NCBI RefSeq assembly: GCF_002966125.1
Contig: NZ_CP027062.1
Coordinates: 930,001 to 994,000, forward strand
DNA from: Pukyongia salina
GTDB lineage: Bacteria > Bacteroidota > Bacteroidia > Flavobacteriales > Flavobacteriaceae
Length of the DNA: 64,000 nt
Reading direction: 5' to 3'
The position numbers and the translations under genes were made by a program. Positions within the stretch are counted from its first letter, which is position 1. Every line of letters starts with the position of its first letter. A model generated the notes under the pieces. That model saw only the letters and a list, made by a program, of their open reading frames with translations. It ran no database searches and was not told the DNA's origin. Shown here in pieces: positions 25,277-34,890 of the stretch.

Positions 25277-26098
25277 ATGGTCAAGGAGGACGAGAACAAA
25301 TTGAAGTTGCTTCGGGAGATCCTGTTGATAGATGACAGGGAAGTTGCCCGGGCAGTATCTCAACGCCTGGAGACCCTTTCCGAAACCCTCGATAAACGCG
25401 AGAAACTATCACAGAAAGTAGACCCGATTATCGAACAGCGGCTGGATCAATTTGTCTCGGAGATTCCCACTACTCTTGGACCAACCATCACTAAAACTTT
25501 AAAAGAACAAATCGAGAACTCCAAAGACCAGGTGGTCGAGGCGTTATATCCCATCATGGGAAAAATGATAAAACGATATATTCAGAATGAAATAAAATTA
25601 CTTTCAGAAAATATCAACAAGAAGGTAAATAATACGTTCTCGGTAGCAGGATTTAAACGCAAGATTCGATCTGTATTTACCGGTGTTAAAGAAAGTGACC
25701 TTATCCTTTCTGAAAGCAACATGCCCACCATAAATGAAGTGTTCATCATTGAAAAGGGATCTGGTTTATTGCTTGGAAATCACAGTACAACAGAAACCAT
25801 GGATAAGGATATGGTATCGGGGATGCTTACAGCCATTAAAAGTTTTGTGGAAGATGCGTTCTCCGGAGGAGCCCAGAATCTCGAAGCCATAGAATACGAG
25901 CTGTATACGATCCATATTCAGAATTTCTTTTCCTATTACATTGCCGTTGTGGTCTCCGGAAATTATACCCGTAGTTTTGAAAGCAAACTTGAGAACGATC
26001 TTTTAGAGCTCTCTAAAAAACTCACCTCAAAAATAACCTCCCTCTCTCGCGAGGCGGTGGAAGAGATACTTATAAAACACATGGCAAATTGGTCCTGA
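25277..26098 (+). CDS. Longin/roadblock-like domain protein
   Basis: A 273-residue soluble protein. The N-terminal 120 residues are helical (QRLDQFVSEIPTTLGPTITK). The segment EVFIIEKGSGLLLGNHSTTE at about 155-175, then DMVSGMLTAIKSFVEDAF and SYYIAVVVSGNY, is the alpha-beta core of a longin/roadblock-like sensor, similar to the cytoplasmic part of some proteobacterial OmpA-type proteins. In other bacteria roadblock/longin proteins act as GAPs or platforms for small Ras-like GTPases, and a Ras-like GTPase gene lies 174 bases downstream here. That link is an inference. Confidence 0.62.
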   Translation: MVKEDENKLKLLREILLIDDREVARAVSQRLETLSETLDKREKLSQKVDPIIEQRLDQFVSEIPTTLGPTITKTLKEQIENSKDQVVEALYPIMGKMIKRYIQNEIKLLSENINKKVNNTFSVAGFKRKIRSVFTGVKESDLILSESNMPTINEVFIIEKGSGLLLGNHSTTETMDKDMVSGMLTAIKSFVEDAFSGGAQNLEAIEYELYTIHIQNFFSYYIAVVVSGNYTRSFESKLENDLLELSKKLTSKITSLSREAVEEILIKHMANWS

Positions 26099-26272
26099 AT
26101 AGTTTGACACTCTATAGTCTGTTATATACCATTGTATTTCCTCCGAGAAGTATGGAAAGTCTTTAAAAATTTGATGATAAAAAATTGATTCTATAGTTTC
26201 TTTTTATTCTCTTTGTAAAAGATTACTCCCCCTCTTAATTTATTTCGTTATTTTAACACTTGAAAAATAGAT

Positions 26273-26758
26273 ATGGCAACTGTTAAAAAAATAGTGTTAC
26301 TTGGGCATTTTGGTGTTGGGAAGACGAGTTTGGTACGCCGATATATCGATAGTGCCTTTAGCGAGGATTATCTTGTAACGGTAGGGGTGCATGTAAAGAA
26401 GAAGGATGTTGTTGTAAACGATGAACCTGTAACGCTCATTATATGGGATATAGAAGGTAATAATTCCATTGAGAAGGCACGAAGTTCATATCTTTTGGGA
26501 AGCCAGGGCTTTATTTATGTTTTCGATGTGAGCCGGCAGGAAACCTATGAGGATATTAACAGCGAGATGAACTTTTTAGCGAAAAATCATGAGAACATTC
26601 CGGTGTGCCTGGTAGGTAACAAATCGGATCTATTTACCGAAGACTTCACCAAAGAATTCTTTAAGGATAAAGAATTTGAGAATTGTTACTTCACCAGTGC
26701 AAAAACTGGAGAAAATGTAGAAGATATGTTCCTCGATCTTGCCAAACGAACACTATAA
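26273..26758 (+). CDS. Ras/Rab-like small GTPase
   Basis: A 161-residue GTPase domain without extensions. G1 is GHFGVGKT (residues 11-18), G3 is WDIEG with Asp59 and Gly62, G4 is NKSD (116-119) and G5 is TSAKTG (Ala143-Lys144). Where Ras has the catalytic Gln61 this protein has Asn63, as in several prokaryotic Ras-like GTPases with low intrinsic activity that depend on a GAP. There is no C-terminal lipidation motif. The next gene, a histidine kinase, starts one base after its stop, so translation of both is coupled. Confidence 0.9.
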   Translation: MATVKKIVLLGHFGVGKTSLVRRYIDSAFSEDYLVTVGVHVKKKDVVVNDEPVTLIIWDIEGNNSIEKARSSYLLGSQGFIYVFDVSRQETYEDINSEMNFLAKNHENIPVCLVGNKSDLFTEDFTKEFFKDKEFENCYFTSAKTGENVEDMFLDLAKRTL

Positions 26759-26759
26759 T

Positions 26760-28274
26760 ATGAGTGCGAAGTTAAAAACCGAAATCTTAGACCGCAGGAT
26801 TCAGGAAATAGAAATAACCGATCAGGGCGTAATTGTAGCAAGCGATAATTCCATTTTCGATCTCCCGGTAAAAAGTACTATCGCCGATCTTCATCCCTTC
26901 TTCGAGGGAGTGATCCCACTACTTCCTACGGTTAAAGACAGTCTCAAGATACCATGTGTAAATGTAGACTCTGTTAGCAATCCGCGTATAGTGGATGTAG
27001 ATTTTCTTCGGAAAGGGAAGAAGTTGTATTTACTGATATTTGATTTTACCGAACATTACGAAGCTTCGCAACCCCTGGTTCAGGAAAAAAATGTAGCCTC
27101 CATCGCGAAGAACAAACTAGCCTTCGAAAAACAATTACTGGAAGCAAAGGAAGAGTTCAAAAATAATTTTTTGTCTAATCTCAATCACGAGATCAGGAAT
27201 CCGCTGAATAATCTACTGGGTTTTATGGAGATCCTCAAGGAAACCAAACTTGATTACGACCAGAATGAAACCCTAAAGGTCATGCAGAAAACTGGTATGC
27301 ACCTAAAGATCTTAATGGACGATATGCTGGACATCTCCAAAATAGAGCGAGGTGTCCTGGACATTAAAAGTGTGAACTTCAACCTGGGGCATTTGGTGAA
27401 TAACCTTCAGAATCATTTCAATTTAAAATACGCCAATAACCCTGTCGAATTCAATGTGTCTATAGACAATAATGTGCCCCGTAAATTGATCGGGGACCCG
27501 GCCCGCCTCAACCAGATCCTATTTAACCTGCTTGAAAATTCTTTCAGAAACACAACAGACGGTTATATAACTATGTTGGTAAAGGCTGAAAATAAAAATA
27601 AAGCTAGTACCAAAATTAAGATCCTTATTTCAGATAGTGGTACGGGAATCCCTGAAGACAAACTCGATAAGGTATTCGATTCGTATTTTCAGTTAAAGGT
27701 TGATAAACTTAAGCCGTTGGGTGAAGGATTGGGGTTAAAAATTGTAAAGGACCTTACCGAATCCCTGGACGGAAAAGTTCAGGTGGTTAGTGAAGAAGGA
27801 AAAGGAACTTTGTTCACCTGCGAGTTCCCCTTTAAGGTACGACCGGCAAGCAAGGGGACGAAAACTGTTCCCAAAGGATCGGGTATACTAATGAGCAAGC
27901 GCATTCTTATCATTGAGGACGAGACCACTAACCAGATGCTGATGATGAAAACCTTTCTCAATAACGAAAAGGGATATGTGATTGAAATGGCAATTAATTC
28001 AGATCACGCCTTCGAGCTATTAGCAAACAATCGTTACCATCTTATCATGTTTAAATCTGCTTTGCCCGATATAAACGGTATCGATCTAATTAAAAAGATT
28101 CGCGGTCATGATCAGGATGCGATTGCGAATCTGCCTATACTTATCGCCAGTGGAAATACTTTAAAGGAAGAGCAAAAAGCTGTATTGGACGCAGGAGCAT
28201 CTGCATTTCTTCCAAAGCCATATACAAAAAATGAGTTGTTCAAATGTATTGAACAACTCATTAGAGAGTCTTAA
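26760..28274 (+). CDS. Soluble hybrid histidine kinase with a phosphoacceptor-less receiver
   Basis: Start placed at 26760 (504 aa), directly after the GTPase stop. An N-terminal PAS-like domain (1-105) is followed by a coiled coil, a HisKA dimerisation domain with FLSNLNHEIRNPLNNLLGF (phospho-His143), the HATPase_c domain (LFNLLENSFRN; ISDSGTGIPEDKLD; GEGLGLKIVKDL) and a receiver domain (about 380-504, ILIIEDETTNQMLMMK). All kinase boxes are intact, but the Asp expected in the receiver is Lys432 (YHLIMFKSALPDING) while the acidic pair, the Ser and KP Lys remain. No membrane segment is found, so it acts in the cytoplasm. Confidence 0.9.
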   Translation: MSAKLKTEILDRRIQEIEITDQGVIVASDNSIFDLPVKSTIADLHPFFEGVIPLLPTVKDSLKIPCVNVDSVSNPRIVDVDFLRKGKKLYLLIFDFTEHYEASQPLVQEKNVASIAKNKLAFEKQLLEAKEEFKNNFLSNLNHEIRNPLNNLLGFMEILKETKLDYDQNETLKVMQKTGMHLKILMDDMLDISKIERGVLDIKSVNFNLGHLVNNLQNHFNLKYANNPVEFNVSIDNNVPRKLIGDPARLNQILFNLLENSFRNTTDGYITMLVKAENKNKASTKIKILISDSGTGIPEDKLDKVFDSYFQLKVDKLKPLGEGLGLKIVKDLTESLDGKVQVVSEEGKGTLFTCEFPFKVRPASKGTKTVPKGSGILMSKRILIIEDETTNQMLMMKTFLNNEKGYVIEMAINSDHAFELLANNRYHLIMFKSALPDINGIDLIKKIRGHDQDAIANLPILIASGNTLKEEQKAVLDAGASAFLPKPYTKNELFKCIEQLIRES

Positions 28275-28284
28275 AAACCTGGTC

Positions 28285-28710
28285 TTACTTTCTATTAAGC
28301 AAGTATCTGTAGTCTTCAAGGTCGAGCCCACCTTCAAATATCTGGATGGACCGCTTGATTAATTTATTTGCTAAATCCTCTGTGTATCCCAGGCCAATGG
28401 CGTAACGTTTTAATAATTCCTTCTCATTATCATCTATCTCATTATCGGCAAAAATGATCTTGAACAGATCGAGCATCATTGCTAAACGTTCTTCGGCCGA
28501 ATTTGGAGGATTCATCGGATATACGGAGGGGTCTTTTTCTATCTTTGCCAATTCGGAAGGAGTTATATCAAGCTTTTCGGCAAAACGCGTAAGTAAACGC
28601 TTCTCTTCATCAACCAGTTCGCCATTAACAAGTGCCATCCGCATTATTGATGCAAAATGACTAAGTTTTCTGGATTTTTCTCCACTTTCAAATAATTCGG
28701 TAAATGTCAT
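28285..28710 (-). CDS. TerB-family protein
   Basis: A 141-residue all-helical soluble protein. The two-repeat TerB/DjlA-like pattern is clear: MRMALVNGELVDEEKRLLTR and KIIFADNEIDDNEKELLKRY, both with acidic residues positioned for metal binding (NGELVDEE, DNEIDDNE). TerB members are linked to tellurite resistance or to envelope stress, but the role of solitary copies is unknown. It converges with the histidine kinase (stop codons 10 bases apart). Confidence 0.85.
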   Translation of the reverse strand: MTFTELFESGEKSRKLSHFASIMRMALVNGELVDEEKRLLTRFAEKLDITPSELAKIEKDPSVYPMNPPNSAEERLAMMLDLFKIIFADNEIDDNEKELLKRYAIGLGYTEDLANKLIKRSIQIFEGGLDLEDYRYLLNRK

Positions 28711-28885
28711 AATTCAAATTTATATTGCAAAAATAAAACTATTCGCGCTTTTAAACTGATATTTTCTTCGGAAAAAACCTCCTAAATCTTTACTAAAATC
28801 TTTATTTTAAAGAATCGCATCATCTATCTTTAATTTAAATTCTATGAGATATTTTCCCAGCCTTATTTTTCTTATTAAGCCCCTT

Positions 28886-29530
28886 ATGAAAAAGGCAGCG
28901 GGTTCGGCCTTAATTACCTTTGTTTTTATCTTTTTACATAGCCATGTTTTATTTGGTCAAACCAGGTCCGAGGCCCAGGCTATTATGAATGATATTAAAA
29001 CGGAGGAAGAAATTGGATATGCCAGCGAATATTTGCCCGGATGGACCATACAAATGGAAAAGCTAACTCCCAACGATCAAAACTGGGTCGATCATGAATC
29101 GCAATTAATAAGTGGTACCCCTTATATAATAACGGAAGATGGTGAAACATATATGTATAAACTCATCGCAGAGGACAGCATAAAACAGTTTCGGGTAAGT
29201 TATATCTTTCTGGACGGTAGTGTACACCGGTACCGAAAAATAGATGGTATTCGTACTAAAGTAATGAAACAGTATGCCAAAGGTGTATCCTTTGCTTCTC
29301 TTGCTTCCAGGTATTCGATGGATGTTAGTGGCTCCGTAAATGGGGGAGATCTGGGTTGGTTCAACGAAAAAACCATGGTCCCGGAATTTGAAAAATCGAT
29401 CGCCAATCACAACAAAGGAGAAATTTTTACAGTGGACAGCGTGTTGCGAAGATGGTACTTTGTGGTTCTGAAAACTTATGAAGACAGGAAGGTTTTACAG
29501 AAAACATTGGCAAAGATCAAGATCAATTAA
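28886..29530 (+). CDS. Parvulin-type peptidyl-prolyl isomerase, exported
   Basis: Start at 28886 chosen (214 aa) because it gives a regular signal peptide (MKKAAGSALITFVFIFLHSH, cleavage after LFGQ); an ATG at 28844 adds 14 residues. The mature part contains a parvulin/rotamase core at about 120-205: KQYAKGVSFASLASRYSMDV, NGGDLGWFNEKTMVPEFEKS and GEIFTVDSVLRRWYFVVLKT, the last being the usual terminal strand. It should assist folding in the periplasm. The N-terminal 80 residues are not recognised. Confidence 0.82.
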   Translation: MKKAAGSALITFVFIFLHSHVLFGQTRSEAQAIMNDIKTEEEIGYASEYLPGWTIQMEKLTPNDQNWVDHESQLISGTPYIITEDGETYMYKLIAEDSIKQFRVSYIFLDGSVHRYRKIDGIRTKVMKQYAKGVSFASLASRYSMDVSGSVNGGDLGWFNEKTMVPEFEKSIANHNKGEIFTVDSVLRRWYFVVLKTYEDRKVLQKTLAKIKIN

Positions 29531-29542
29531 ACCGGCTTTTTA

Positions 29543-30340
29543 ATGAAAAGAACATTACAAATTCTCAATATTGTCGCATTTATCGCGGTCCTGCTAGTTA
29601 ATTATTTGTCTAATACAGGGAGAATTAATAATACAACTATTGGTGAAGTATCGGCCCAGGTAGATACTTTATTCACGCCAGCTCCCTACGCATTTGCCAT
29701 ATGGGGACTGATTTATCTCTTGCTCTTGGCTTTTGTGATCTATCAAAGCCGTAGCCTTTTCATGCGGGTAAAAAAAGATGATCTTGTAAGCAAGACAGGC
29801 TGGTGGTTTATCGTTTCCTGTATAGCTAATTGTCTCTGGGTATACTGCTGGATCTATCAGTATACAGGCATTTCGGTACTGTGCATATTCCTGCTTTTAT
29901 TTTCTTTACTGAAGATAGTTGTAAATAACAACATGGAGCGCTGGGACGCCCCTCTAACAGTGATCGCATTTTTATGGTGGCCATTTGTGATTTACTGCGG
30001 ATGGGTAACAGTGGCAAGTATAGCCAATGTTGCCGCCTGGCTGGTTAAGATCGGGTGGGATGGATTTGGAATTTCCGAAACTATATGGACAGTAGTTATG
30101 GTCACAATTGCAACATTGATCGGTCTCGTGCTAACCTGGACGCGCAGCATGCGGGAATTCGCCTTGGTGGGTTCCTGGGCTCTGACTGCTATTGCCGTTG
30201 CCAATTGGGAAAGTAACGAAGCCGTAAAAATTGCAGCCATCTCTTGTGCCGTTGTTCTGTTTATAAGCAGTTCAATACATGGCTATATGAATCGTGATAC
30301 CAGCCCTATTAAAAAACTGAAACAAAACCTGAGTCGCTAA
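29543..30340 (+). CDS. TspO/MBR-related tryptophan-rich membrane protein
   Basis: A 265-residue integral membrane protein with about eight helices. The region FTPAPYAFAIWGLIYLLLLA and WWFIVSCIANCLWVYCWIYQ matches the Trp-rich core of TspO-like proteins, and FLWWPFVIYCGWVTVASIAN continues it, but it is longer than classic five-helix TspO (about 160 residues). Function is unproven; TspO proteins bind porphyrins. Its stop overlaps the start of the next gene (TAATG). Confidence 0.8.
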   Translation: MKRTLQILNIVAFIAVLLVNYLSNTGRINNTTIGEVSAQVDTLFTPAPYAFAIWGLIYLLLLAFVIYQSRSLFMRVKKDDLVSKTGWWFIVSCIANCLWVYCWIYQYTGISVLCIFLLLFSLLKIVVNNNMERWDAPLTVIAFLWWPFVIYCGWVTVASIANVAAWLVKIGWDGFGISETIWTVVMVTIATLIGLVLTWTRSMREFALVGSWALTAIAVANWESNEAVKIAAISCAVVLFISSSIHGYMNRDTSPIKKLKQNLSR

Positions 30341-31485
30341 TGCTAACGTGTAAAAAACATTTGTTCTCACTTATAGACGAGGTTACTTACCTCAACTGTG
30401 CAACCATGTCTCCTTTCCTGCAGTCTGTTGAAAGAATCGGGATTGAAAATTTGAAGCGAAAATCCAATCCCCAAAATATTAAGAGCCAGGATTTCTTCAC
30501 AGACAGACAACTGCTTAAAGAAAGGTTTGCACGGTTAATTCACGCACCCCATCCCGATTGTGTGTCTATCATCCCCTCTGTCTCATACGGAATTGGGACT
30601 GTAATAAAGAATATTGAGTTTAAAAGAGGTGATGAGATCATCGTGTTGGAGGATCAATTTCCAAGTAATGTTTATGGATGGATGGAATTGGAAAGAACGC
30701 ATGATGTAAAGATAGTTAAGGTAAACGCACCTCCTCTTACCCCAGGTAGAGGCTCAATTTGGAACCAGCGTTTATTAGATGCGATAAACGAACAAACTAA
30801 GGTAGTGGCAATACCGCAAGTGCATTGGTCTGATGGAACACTATTCGATCTACAAGCAGTACGTAAAAAAACCTTGGCGACGGAGGCCTATCTCATTATA
30901 GACGGGACACAAAGTATAGGTGCCTTGCCTTTTTCTACTTCAGATATACAGCCGGATGCTTTGATCTGTGGTGGATACAAATGGCTCATGGGGGCTTATG
31001 GGCTTGGAATGGCATATTATGGTGAACGATTCTATGAGGGTGCTCCTCTGGAAGATAACTGGATAAACCATCAGGGTAGTGAAGATTTTACAAACCTCGC
31101 CAGGTACAACCCGAAATTTAAACCAAAGGCAAGCCGCTTCGATATGGGTGAATCCAGTAATTTTATCCATGTCCCAATGCTGGCAGAGGCTATCAGGCAG
31201 ATCATGGACTGGACTACGGAGGGAATTCAGCAATATTGCAAGGAGATCACGTACGATGCTATCCAGACTCTTACTAATCATGGCTATTATATTGAAGCCC
31301 CTGAATACCGAGGGCATCATCTGTTTGGGATCTATACCAGGGGGAGAAAGTCCATGGAGACTATAAAGCAGTCTCTTACCGAGAGTAACATCCAGGTTTC
31401 GTATAGGGGTGAGGCGATACGGATCTCTCCACATTTATACAATACCCGAGAAGATCTAGAAAAGTTAGTTAACTGTTTTATTTGA
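30340..31485 (+). CDS. Class V (NifS-like fold) PLP-dependent aminotransferase
   Basis: A 381-residue fold-type I enzyme. PLP-binding features: TQSIGALPF and the Schiff-base Lys214 in DALICGGYKWLMGAYGLG. The N-terminal LNCATMSPFLQSVERIG shape and the KWLMGAYG motif place it with isopenicillin-N-epimerase/cysteine-desulfurase-like aminotransferases. No active-site Cys loop typical of IscS is visible, so it is probably not an Fe-S donor. The substrate is unknown. It overlaps the previous gene by one base. Confidence 0.88.
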   Translation: MLTCKKHLFSLIDEVTYLNCATMSPFLQSVERIGIENLKRKSNPQNIKSQDFFTDRQLLKERFARLIHAPHPDCVSIIPSVSYGIGTVIKNIEFKRGDEIIVLEDQFPSNVYGWMELERTHDVKIVKVNAPPLTPGRGSIWNQRLLDAINEQTKVVAIPQVHWSDGTLFDLQAVRKKTLATEAYLIIDGTQSIGALPFSTSDIQPDALICGGYKWLMGAYGLGMAYYGERFYEGAPLEDNWINHQGSEDFTNLARYNPKFKPKASRFDMGESSNFIHVPMLAEAIRQIMDWTTEGIQQYCKEITYDAIQTLTNHGYYIEAPEYRGHHLFGIYTRGRKSMETIKQSLTESNIQVSYRGEAIRISPHLYNTREDLEKLVNCFI

Positions 31486-31498
31486 TATCAGGCTGTAT

Positions 31499-31506
31499 TA
31501 TCTTTG
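31499..31506 (+). promoter_or_regulatory. Candidate -7 promoter element of mfd
   Basis: TATCTTTG fits TAnnTTTG and ends 6 bases before the mfd ATG at 31513, implying a nearly leaderless mRNA. A TTTG is present only 14 bases upstream, shorter than the usual spacing, so the assignment is tentative. Confidence 0.4.
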
Positions 31507-31512
31507 CCCGCA

Positions 31513-34500
31513 ATGAGTAAAGCCCAGGTTTGGTCGCTTTTTGAACAGTCTTCGGAAATTCGAAAACTGCGGCGGGCTATTGCCAATTCCGAAAAAAACA
31601 TAGGGGTTAACGGCCTTGTAGGATCCTCACTTTCTTTGGTAATAGCCGAACTCTTCAGAACTTCCGAAATTCCCTATCTGCTCATCTTAAACGACAAAGA
31701 AGATGCTGCGTACCACTTGAACGATCTGGAAAACTTGCTGGGAGACCAAAACGTTTTGTTTTACCCTGGGAGTTATAGAAGACCATATCAGATAGACGAA
31801 ACCGATAATGCCAATGTACTCCTGAGAAGTGAGGTGCTTAATCGTATCAATTCCAGACGGAAACCGGCAATCATTGTCACCTATCCGGAAGCGTTGTTCG
31901 AAAAAGTTGTTACACGAAGGGAACTGGAAAAAAACACACTTAAGCTAAAGGTAGGTGAAGAAGTTAGTGTGGATTTTGTGAATGAAGTACTGTTCGAATA
32001 TCGTTTTAAACGAACCGATTTTGTCACGGAACCCGGGGAATTTTCGGTGCGAGGTGGAATACTGGATGTGTTTTCTTTTAGCCATGACGAACCATACCGT
32101 ATCGAATTCTTTGGAGATGAAGTAGACAGTATACGTACTTTCGATGTGGAAACACAGCTTTCACTTGAGCAGGTAAAGCGAATCTCGATCATTCCGAATG
32201 TAGAGAATAAAATGATCCAGGAAAATCGAGAGAGTTTCCTTAAATATATTTCAGCAAAAACCCTTGTTTATCTGAAAAACAGAGAACTGTTGTCTTCGGC
32301 CATGGATAAGCTCTTCAAAAAGGCCGAGAATGCTTTTAAGGAAACCGAAACCACGGTAGCCATGAGCCCCCCTTCGGATCTCTTCTGTACTTCTGCCCTA
32401 TTGAAAGCACAACTCGAGGAATTTTCGGTAATAGATCTTAACAATAAAGCAGTATCATCGCAAAAATGCATTATTACGTTTAATACTACCCCACAACCTT
32501 CATTCAATAAGCAATTCGATCTGCTTATTGAAAACCTCAACACCAACTCTTCAAACGGGTATAAGAACTATATTTTTTGCAGCAGTGATCAACAGGCGAA
32601 ACGCTTCCATGATATTTTTGAAGATGCCCAGCAGCATGTGGACGAATTTGAGACCATCGTTTTTCCATTGTTCAACGGGTTTATAGATCACGACCAGAAA
32701 AACGTCTGTTATACCGATCACCAGATCTTTGAACGCTATCATAAATTTCATCTGAAAAACAGCTATGCCAAAAAACAGGCGATCACTCTTAAAGAGCTTA
32801 CAAATCTTGAAGTGGGTGATTATGTTACGCATATCGATCACGGGATAGGGAAATTTGGCGGGCTGCAAAAGATAGACGTGGAAGGGAAACAACAGGAAGC
32901 CATAAAATTGATCTATGGGGAAAGGGATATATTGTACCTGAGCATTCACTCGCTGCATAAGATCTCTAAATACAATGGAAAAGATGGCGCTGTTCCAAAA
33001 ATTTACAAACTGGGAAGCGCTGCCTGGAAAAAATTAAAACAGAAAACAAAGAAGCGTGTTAAGGAGATCGCGTTTAACCTTATTGAGTTATACGCAAAAC
33101 GCCGACTACAGAAGGGGGTTGCTTTTGCTCCCGATTCGTATCTGCAACACGAATTGGAATCGTCTTTCATTTATGAAGACACCCCAGACCAGGTCACGGC
33201 CACAGAAGACGTAAAGCGGGATATGGAGAACGAAAGGCCTATGGATCGTCTGGTTTGCGGTGATGTTGGCTTCGGAAAGACAGAGGTCGCCATACGTGCC
33301 GCCTTTAAAGCGGTTGATAATGGAAAACAGGTAGCGGTCCTGGTTCCTACTACCATATTGGCATTCCAGCATTTTAAGACCTTTACCGAACGCCTGGCCG
33401 ATATGCCGGTAAATGTAGACTACCTTAACCGTTTCCGAAGTGCTAAACAGAGAAGGGCCGTACTTGAAGGATTGGCCAGTGGGAAACTTGATATAGTTAT
33501 AGGTACACACCAGTTGGTCAACAAATCGGTGGTATTTAATGCTCTTGGCCTTTTAATTATAGACGAAGAACAAAAGTTTGGAGTAGCGGTAAAGGACAAA
33601 TTGAAAACACTCAAGGAAAACGTAGACACTCTTACCTTGACCGCTACGCCCATTCCAAGAACCCTGCAATTTAGCCTGATGGCGGCCAGGGACTTATCGG
33701 TCATCACCACTCCACCACCCAACCGTTATCCCGTGGACACCCGTGTGATTCGGTTTTCGGAAGAGGTTATCCGGGATGCGATCCGGTATGAGATCTCGCG
33801 CGGCGGACAAGTATTTTTTGTACATAACCGCATTGAGAACATAAAGGAGGTGGCCGGAATGATACAGCGCCTGGTGCCCGATGCGAAGATAGGGATTGGT
33901 CATGGGCAGATGGAAGGAAGGAAATTGGAGCAACTCATGCTTGCCTTCATGAACAATGAATTCGATGTACTGGTTTCAACCACCATAATTGAAAGCGGCC
34001 TGGATGTGCCCAATGCGAACACCATTTTTATCAATAATGCGAATAACTTCGGACTCTCAGATCTTCACCAGATGCGAGGCCGAGTGGGCCGTTCTAATAA
34101 AAAAGCATTTTGCTACTTTATTACCCCACCATTCTCTGCCATTACAGACGACGCCAGAAAACGATTAACGGCTCTCGAACAATTTAGTGAACTGGGTAGT
34201 GGCTTTAATATTGCCATGAAGGATCTGGAAATCAGGGGCGCAGGGGATCTGCTTGGAGGTGAACAAAGTGGCTTTATTAACGAGATCGGTTTTGAGACCT
34301 ATCAAAAGATTCTTTCTGAAGCCATAGACGAACTAAAGGAAAAAGAATTCAAAGATCTCTATGCCGGCACGGAACACGAGCTAAAGGATTTTGTAAAGGA
34401 AGCCGTAATCGACACAGATTTCGAATTGCTCTTCCCGGACGACTATGTAAATAATATAACCGAACGGCTTAATTTGTACCAAAAACTCAACGCCCTAAAT

Positions 34501-34860
34501 ACGGAAGAAGAGCTTAAAAAATTTGAATCGGAACTCATCGACAGGTTTGGAGAACTCCCGGATGAAGCAGCAGATCTGTTAAATAGCGTTCGTATAAAAT
34601 GGATCGCAATTTCCATGGGGCTGGAAAGAGTGGTGATGAAAAAAAACAGGCTGGTAGGATATTTTGTGAGTGACCAGCACAGTGCGTATTACCAGAGTCC
34701 TACTTTTTCCAGGGTGCTACAATATGTTCAAAATCATCCACAACACGTAAAAATGAAAGAAAAGCAAACCCGAAACGGCCTTCGCCTAATGCTTACTTTC
34801 GAAAGAATATCTTCGGTGGACAAAGCGCTGGATGTGCTTCAGCCTTTCCGTTTAAAATAA
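31513..34860 (+). CDS. mfd: Transcription-repair coupling factor Mfd
   Basis: A 1115-residue ATP-dependent DNA translocase that removes stalled RNA polymerase and recruits UvrA. ATG at 31513 is preferred over the TTG at 31504. Domains: UvrB-interaction region at the N-terminus (about 20-230, e.g. FYPGSYRRPYQIDETDNANV, RGGILDVFSFSHDEPYRIEF), RNA polymerase-interacting domain (LEVGDYVTHIDHGIGKFGGL), helicase core with Walker A GDVGFGKTEVAIRAAF, DEEQ box IIDEEQKFGV, TATPIPRTL, and the second RecA domain with RGRVGRSNKKAFCYF; finally the TRCF D7 domain. Length is slightly below that of E. coli Mfd. Confidence 0.97.
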   Translation: MSKAQVWSLFEQSSEIRKLRRAIANSEKNIGVNGLVGSSLSLVIAELFRTSEIPYLLILNDKEDAAYHLNDLENLLGDQNVLFYPGSYRRPYQIDETDNANVLLRSEVLNRINSRRKPAIIVTYPEALFEKVVTRRELEKNTLKLKVGEEVSVDFVNEVLFEYRFKRTDFVTEPGEFSVRGGILDVFSFSHDEPYRIEFFGDEVDSIRTFDVETQLSLEQVKRISIIPNVENKMIQENRESFLKYISAKTLVYLKNRELLSSAMDKLFKKAENAFKETETTVAMSPPSDLFCTSALLKAQLEEFSVIDLNNKAVSSQKCIITFNTTPQPSFNKQFDLLIENLNTNSSNGYKNYIFCSSDQQAKRFHDIFEDAQQHVDEFETIVFPLFNGFIDHDQKNVCYTDHQIFERYHKFHLKNSYAKKQAITLKELTNLEVGDYVTHIDHGIGKFGGLQKIDVEGKQQEAIKLIYGERDILYLSIHSLHKISKYNGKDGAVPKIYKLGSAAWKKLKQKTKKRVKEIAFNLIELYAKRRLQKGVAFAPDSYLQHELESSFIYEDTPDQVTATEDVKRDMENERPMDRLVCGDVGFGKTEVAIRAAFKAVDNGKQVAVLVPTTILAFQHFKTFTERLADMPVNVDYLNRFRSAKQRRAVLEGLASGKLDIVIGTHQLVNKSVVFNALGLLIIDEEQKFGVAVKDKLKTLKENVDTLTLTATPIPRTLQFSLMAARDLSVITTPPPNRYPVDTRVIRFSEEVIRDAIRYEISRGGQVFFVHNRIENIKEVAGMIQRLVPDAKIGIGHGQMEGRKLEQLMLAFMNNEFDVLVSTTIIESGLDVPNANTIFINNANNFGLSDLHQMRGRVGRSNKKAFCYFITPPFSAITDDARKRLTALEQFSELGSGFNIAMKDLEIRGAGDLLGGEQSGFINEIGFETYQKILSEAIDELKEKEFKDLYAGTEHELKDFVKEAVIDTDFELLFPDDYVNNITERLNLYQKLNALNTEEELKKFESELIDRFGELPDEAADLLNSVRIKWIAISMGLERVVMKKNRLVGYFVSDQHSAYYQSPTFSRVLQYVQNHPQHVKMKEKQTRNGLRLMLTFERISSVDKALDVLQPFRLK

Positions 34861-34890
34861 GAACCCCGCCTGCTTTTACAGTTACACTAT

